Origin: Candidatus Poseidonia alphae | GTDB lineage: Archaea > Thermoplasmatota > Poseidoniia > Poseidoniales > Poseidoniaceae | Assembly: GCA_002505405.1 (NCBI GenBank) | Contig: DAVD01000047.1 | Span: forward strand, 1 to 10,392 | Length of the DNA: 10,392 bases | Reading direction: 5' to 3' | In this document: in pieces, positions 6,009 to 10,392 of the stretch | Position numbering within the stretch: position 1 is the first letter of the stretch | Layout: each line of letters starts with the position of its first letter | The notes under the pieces: generated by a model | The model's database searches: none | Seen by the model: only the letters and a program-made list of their open reading frames with translations | Told to the model about the DNA's origin: nothing | Made by a program: the position numbers and the translations under genes

Positions 6009-9000
6009 ATGGTGAGGCGATTGAAGACAACATCTTCAGTAATAAATTCGCACCGTAGAGCCGCATATTTGTTTGCCCTCATCATCTTAATCGCCGATGT
6101 CAGCGGGATGGCCCTCGCTCAAGAAACGACGCAGGATGATGCGGTGCTTTTTACAGACCCAATTTTGATTGATTCCCTTCCCCCATTGATGTGCGGTGAG
6201 GAACTTTGCCTCCGCCCAACACGCGTGATTGACCGAGGCGACCGTCCATCATCGGAAGAGCCGATGTGGTGGCTTGCATACGGTCCTGATTTGGACTGGA
6301 ATGGCATGGATGACCGATTGCAGCGTGTAATGGACGGTCAAGAGTCCATCTCTCCAACGTCGATAGTCGGCGATGATGGAAGGAAAACCGTTGCCATTGT
6401 CGTTGACTATGCCTGGCATCCTCAATCTAAAGAATTCTCGGAGTTGGACGCTGTCCTTGACCATCACGGTTGGATTGGGGAAGAACAGGGTGCATGGTAT
6501 CAAGTGCTGGATTCGCTGGATGCGATCGTCTTGGATAAGGTCCCAGTGAGTGCGCTCATGGACATTTATCATCTTGAAGGAGTTGTCGTCATCGAAATGC
6601 AAAACGTGATGGTTCCCTTCAATGGAGTTGCCTCTAAGGCCGCCAAATCGATGCCCTCCGACACATATTCCAACTCAACATATGAACGAGGCTTCAACGG
6701 TGAAGGCGTTGTAGTGGCCGTCTTGGATACTGGCGTAGACAACGAGCATAGAGCTCTCAACGATTTTGATGACTTGGATGATGAACCCGATGAGGACGCT
6801 ACCAGTTATTCCGACCAGAAATGGGTGGCTGGTTTTGATGCAACCGCTGCCAATCCAAACCCAGACGGCACGGAAGACCCTGACGACGGGCAAGGTCATG
6901 GCACTCACGTTGCTGCCACGGCGATTGGAACCGGGAGTTCAGATCGCGTCCACACCGGGACTGGAATGGGTGCGTATCTCGTAGACATCAAAGTCCTGAC
7001 CGATTCGGGAGGTACAAATTCTCAGGCATCCATCAGTGGAATGCAATGGATGATCAACAACGTCAACACGGATTGGGGTGTTAACGAATCAACACGAGGT
7101 ATTGACGTCGCATCGATGTCCTTTGGGTCCGTATCGTCTCCACTCAACCCTGATGACGACGGTGACAATGGTTCAGGTGCAGAAGCCCGTCTTGTTAACG
7201 ATGCTACCGATGCGGGAATTGCCTGTATTGTTGCCATGGGGAACGATGGAAACCAGCGTGTTCCCTCACCAGCAAGCGCAGACGGTGCGATTTCAATCGG
7301 GTCGGTGGACGACCGAAACACGGTCAACCGAACGGACGATATACTCGCAGATTACAGCAATTACGGCCCTCGTTTGGATGATGGAGATGACGACGACTGG
7401 GATGAACTAAAACCTGACATCACGGCCTTTGGCAGCAACATCATTTCAGCCACTGCCGCATTAGGGACAAGTATCCCGGGACAACCTGAGCGGCCTCTTG
7501 CAGACAACGAATATGAATCAAAAAGCGGAACCAGCATGGCTACGCCTGTGGTTTCGGGAATCGTTGCTGCAATGCTCCAAGCCGATGAAGACTTGACGCC
7601 CCAGGAAATTAAAGACATGTTACGCAATTCATCGGAATCAAGACGCCAGTCAGGTGAACCGCTTGCCTCCGAGCCATCGGTTTCAGAACGATGGAACAAC
7701 AAGTGGGGATTTGGCCTTGTTGATGCTGCATGTGCCCTCGATTTTGCATTAGGTGCAACTGAATGTGATGGAGATGCTGCCGATGAGATTCCCCTGGTGG
7801 CTATGGGAATCAATTTCACCGGCCCTTCATTGGGTACGAAATTATCGGGATTCGTTGAGTTTTCAGGTAAGGTTGAGGGTGCTGAAGCAGAACGCGTAGA
7901 GTACAAAATTGACCGAGGTGATTGGACCTTTGCAACCGATGTTTTCAACGAAAACGGACAGAGCGTTGATTGGAACTTCAACTGGGACTCAACCGTCGTC
8001 GACGATGGACAAGTGGACATCAAAATCCGTGCACTCAATGGATCAGGAATCAAAAGTAACATCTCTATGCGTTCTTACTTCGTTGACAACATCCCCCCCG
8101 CTCCGGATTTCTCCTTCACTGGAGCAGTGGAGATCTTTGACAGCGGGCTTCAGGTGAGTTCCGCCATGGAAGGTACTGTTCTCGAGATACGTTTTGGAAT
8201 ACGCAACAGCGGGGATTTGGATGCCAATGACATCTACGTCCGATTGGATGGCCCAGGGGAGGATTCAACCATTTATCCCTCTGAGGGCTATGTTTCCAGC
8301 CTTGCAAAAGGAGAATCAGTTCAGGCCACGCTTTACTGGTGGGCTACCGAAGCCGGGCTCCATGATGTCAGTATTTTGATCGACCCCAGTGATGCACAAA
8401 ACGACCCCTATCCCGAAGACAACACCTACACCTTCCCGTTCCAGGTCGATGTCCGACCTGTTGAACCCATGCTCCGCTTCTTACCCGGTTCCGCTCGATT
8501 GGATCCGGTGATTCCCACTCCAGATGCTCCGTTTGAGATCAAGATACGAGTGGACAATCTTGGCGAGACCCAAGCGACCAATCTCAAAATAAGTCTCTCA
8601 AGGCAATCGATGGAAGACGGCAGATATAATTCACCAATCGGTGAGGAAACCGTTACGCTGGTTCCCGGTTCGGAAACGAGTTCTGGCTACAGCATCGCCC
8701 GTTTTGCCGATGTGGTTTCCGAGGCTGGAGTGTATTCGTATCGTGCAACCCTCACTGGCTCAGGTGTTGAACTTGAACACAGTGTACTGAGCTTCAACGC
8801 TACAGCAGGTTATTTCGATTTAGGTTCAAAGTCTACACTTTCCTTGGCCACAAAGGAAACTCCTCTTGAGTTTGTGGGCCTTCCTGACGGAGGGTTGCTC
8901 TTTACAACTCGCGATGGAGAACTGCATGTTCGGACCATTTCATCGTCCTTGTCCATGCCAGGCGATATTCTGCTTGATGATGATTGGGGTGGTGAATTAG

Positions 9001-10392
9001 CAGTTTACCTACGTGAAGACGGCCTGGTCCAAGCTGCATGGAGTCGGCGCAGCATCAATGCGGAAGGTTACACACTTACGGACATCGCCATGACGTCAAT
9101 ATCGGCTGCCGGGAAAACAACCGCAAAACACTACCACATGCAAGCATTGAAGCTCACAGAAGGTACCTATCACGGATTTGCCTTCGACGAATACGACGGA
9201 ACGATGGTTCTTGCTGGATATCATCGGGATCTTTCTACTGGCGGTTCGTGGCAGGACATCACTTCCATCTTCGTTCTTTCATCCTCTACCCCAGACCGGG
9301 GCCCCTCGTGGGGTAACGCCATCACGGTACTTGCTGATGTGGACATCAGCAACGTTGACGCCCCTTCGCTAGGCGTAGCACTAGGAAATGAATACCTCCA
9401 CCTCCTTTACCACGAATACAGAGAAGATGTGACCGGCATCAAACGAGCAGGTTTGATGTATACCCATGGCGAGTTTACAGAATCCTCGTGGACGTTTCAA
9501 TCCTCCGTAGGTGACCATGCAGGAGAGGTGGCCTTAGAAGTTCTCGTGGTTGATGGAGAGGACCGCTTGGTCGGAGCATGGATTGAAGGAATGGGCAAAT
9601 CGGCCACCGTAGTCTCTGCTGTGACCGATTCAGTGTGGTCGGTCAGCGAACCCAGCCGTCTGTTGTCTCAAGGTGCAACCACCATTCATCTTCAAATGCG
9701 TTCAGAAGGCACTTACCTTTACCACGATGAAATCAACTATTACGGTCCAGTCGTTCGTTGGGGGCTTTTGGCTGACGACGAAGGGCAAGCCGTAAATGGC
9801 CTGTCCAATTTACTCATTGGTGGGATCCTGTTTGGCATTGGATCAATGGAAGAAGACACCTTGCTTTGCTCGAGTTCTACCAGTGGAGAGTTCTCACTCA
9901 ACAAGCAGGCATCGCTTGCAGGGAACCAGGATTCAATTAAATCAAGCACGATTCTAGATTTGCTTCTTGGTCCACTACCTGGAACAGATGTTACAAAGCG
10001 AATCATTCTTGCAGTAGCGGTCCTAACCATCAGCCTGTTCCTCGTTGGGGTTGTTGTTGCTGTAAGGCGTTCCCATTCGAAAGAGGACGATGCAATCCTC
10101 GTTTTGGGGGATGTCCAACACGATGGCATTGAGATCATGATACAACCAGAACAAGACGATGGACCCCTCCTTTCTGTGGATGCTGATGATTCTGCTCTCG
10201 CTGTGAGTGGTTCAATCAATGCGGTCATGGAAGAGGACTTGATCGTCGAAGACCCGACCCTCGCTCAAGAATTGGAGCGTAAAGTGCAAGACGGGGAGGG
10301 CAATGCTCGACTCCAACGTCGTATGGAGCGAAAACAACAACGAGAAGTGCAAGATATGGTCGCATCCATGCCGCTCCCTGGTCAACTTCCTC
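6009..10392 (+). CDS. Secreted, membrane-anchored subtilisin-like serine protease (S8), 3' end outside window
   Basis: Open without a stop from ATG 6009 to the right edge, at least 1461 residues. Order of parts: positively charged n-region and hydrophobic core with a likely cut after ALA (signal peptide, 1-37); C62/C67 pair; I9-like propeptide (about 124-204); S8 domain (about 225-580) with D240 in VLDTG, H297 in GHGTHVA, oxyanion N412 in GND and S509 in GTSMATP. Then follow a beta-sandwich domain (about 604-694), a CARDB-like domain (about 699-820), a second similar domain (about 821-936), and a long beta-rich region with Trp/Tyr-ended strands that may be a propeller (about 937-1320). One TM helix (1332-1353) is followed by RR and a charged tail of more than 100 residues. 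The enzyme should be active outside the cell, held at the surface, probably breaking down protein for nutrition or maturing surface proteins. Acidic Asp-rich loops in the S8 domain suggest calcium binding. Domain names after the S8 part are by fold impression only. Confidence 0.93.
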   Translation, partial: MVRRLKTTSSVINSHRRAAYLFALIILIADVSGMALAQETTQDDAVLFTDPILIDSLPPLMCGEELCLRPTRVIDRGDRPSSEEPMWWLAYGPDLDWNGMDDRLQRVMDGQESISPTSIVGDDGRKTVAIVVDYAWHPQSKEFSELDAVLDHHGWIGEEQGAWYQVLDSLDAIVLDKVPVSALMDIYHLEGVVVIEMQNVMVPFNGVASKAAKSMPSDTYSNSTYERGFNGEGVVVAVLDTGVDNEHRALNDFDDLDDEPDEDATSYSDQKWVAGFDATAANPNPDGTEDPDDGQGHGTHVAATAIGTGSSDRVHTGTGMGAYLVDIKVLTDSGGTNSQASISGMQWMINNVNTDWGVNESTRGIDVASMSFGSVSSPLNPDDDGDNGSGAEARLVNDATDAGIACIVAMGNDGNQRVPSPASADGAISIGSVDDRNTVNRTDDILADYSNYGPRLDDGDDDDWDELKPDITAFGSNIISATAALGTSIPGQPERPLADNEYESKSGTSMATPVVSGIVAAMLQADEDLTPQEIKDMLRNSSESRRQSGEPLASEPSVSERWNNKWGFGLVDAACALDFALGATECDGDAADEIPLVAMGINFTGPSLGTKLSGFVEFSGKVEGAEAERVEYKIDRGDWTFATDVFNENGQSVDWNFNWDSTVVDDGQVDIKIRALNGSGIKSNISMRSYFVDNIPPAPDFSFTGAVEIFDSGLQVSSAMEGTVLEIRFGIRNSGDLDANDIYVRLDGPGEDSTIYPSEGYVSSLAKGESVQATLYWWATEAGLHDVSILIDPSDAQNDPYPEDNTYTFPFQVDVRPVEPMLRFLPGSARLDPVIPTPDAPFEIKIRVDNLGETQATNLKISLSRQSMEDGRYNSPIGEETVTLVPGSETSSGYSIARFADVVSEAGVYSYRATLTGSGVELEHSVLSFNATAGYFDLGSKSTLSLATKETPLEFVGLPDGGLLFTTRDGELHVRTISSSLSMPGDILLDDDWGGELAVYLREDGLVQAAWSRRSINAEGYTLTDIAMTSISAAGKTTAKHYHMQALKLTEGTYHGFAFDEYDGTMVLAGYHRDLSTGGSWQDITSIFVLSSSTPDRGPSWGNAITVLADVDISNVDAPSLGVALGNEYLHLLYHEYREDVTGIKRAGLMYTHGEFTESSWTFQSSVGDHAGEVALEVLVVDGEDRLVGAWIEGMGKSATVVSAVTDSVWSVSEPSRLLSQGATTIHLQMRSEGTYLYHDEINYYGPVVRWGLLADDEGQAVNGLSNLLIGGILFGIGSMEEDTLLCSSSTSGEFSLNKQASLAGNQDSIKSSTILDLLLGPLPGTDVTKRIILAVAVLTISLFLVGVVVAVRRSHSKEDDAILVLGDVQHDGIEIMIQPEQDDGPLLSVDADDSALAVSGSINAVMEEDLIVEDPTLAQELERKVQDGEGNARLQRRMERKQQREVQDMVASMPLPGQLP

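Noticed and set aside
7361..8062. 233-codon open frame on the minus strand within the subtilase gene.
   Set aside because: Antisense to firm S8 coding sequence; Ser/Pro-rich composition typical of a shadow frame and no family resemblance.
9740..10228. 162-codon open frame on the minus strand near the right edge.
   Set aside because: Lies opposite the subtilase TM helix and tail; Ser/Arg/Thr-rich low-quality product, judged a shadow frame.

Overview
The window looks like a piece of a planktonic marine euryarchaeal genome, most likely Marine Group II (Poseidoniales). NMD3 with four CxxC pairs and the single-chain phosphoglucose/phosphomannose isomerase are archaeal-type genes. The packing is dense, base composition is moderate, and there is a very large secreted, membrane-anchored subtilase with CARDB-like domains, a style common in marine Euryarchaeota. 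The lineage is an inference from gene content; no marker gene such as rRNA is present.

Layout: (1) At 1-383 (+) lies the 3' end of an M23-type metallopeptidase. It converges on and overlaps by 7 bp the end of the next gene. (2) From 4763 down to 377 (-) runs a tight series of five genes: a CcmA-CcmB-like fusion (ABC ATPase plus permease in one chain), ccmC, a 53-residue ccmD-like gene, nmd3, and the sugar-phosphate isomerase. Gaps are 40, 1, 65 and 3 bp. Clear Shine-Dalgarno sequences for ccmD and the isomerase lie inside the end of the preceding gene. (3) An 89-bp divergent intergenic region at 4764-4852. (4) From 4853 to the right edge (+) lie a rhomboid intramembrane protease with a C-terminal Cys-containing tail and, after 106 bp, a subtilase open to the edge of the window (at least 1461 residues). 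The subtilase has a signal peptide, I9-like propeptide, S8 catalytic domain, several beta-sandwich domains, a beta-rich region, one transmembrane helix and a cytoplasmic tail.

How they may work together: the ccm genes would form the heme-handling membrane part of cytochrome c maturation, reduced to three chains by the A-B fusion. CcmE, CcmF and CcmH are not in the window. NMD3 and the isomerase are housekeeping genes carried on the same strand. The rhomboid and the TM-anchored subtilase are adjacent and co-directional, and the subtilase has the single-pass membrane topology a rhomboid could cut; this link is only a hypothesis. No tRNA, rRNA, CRISPR array, insertion sequence or integrase was seen, and no gene-free stretch exceeds about 110 bp.
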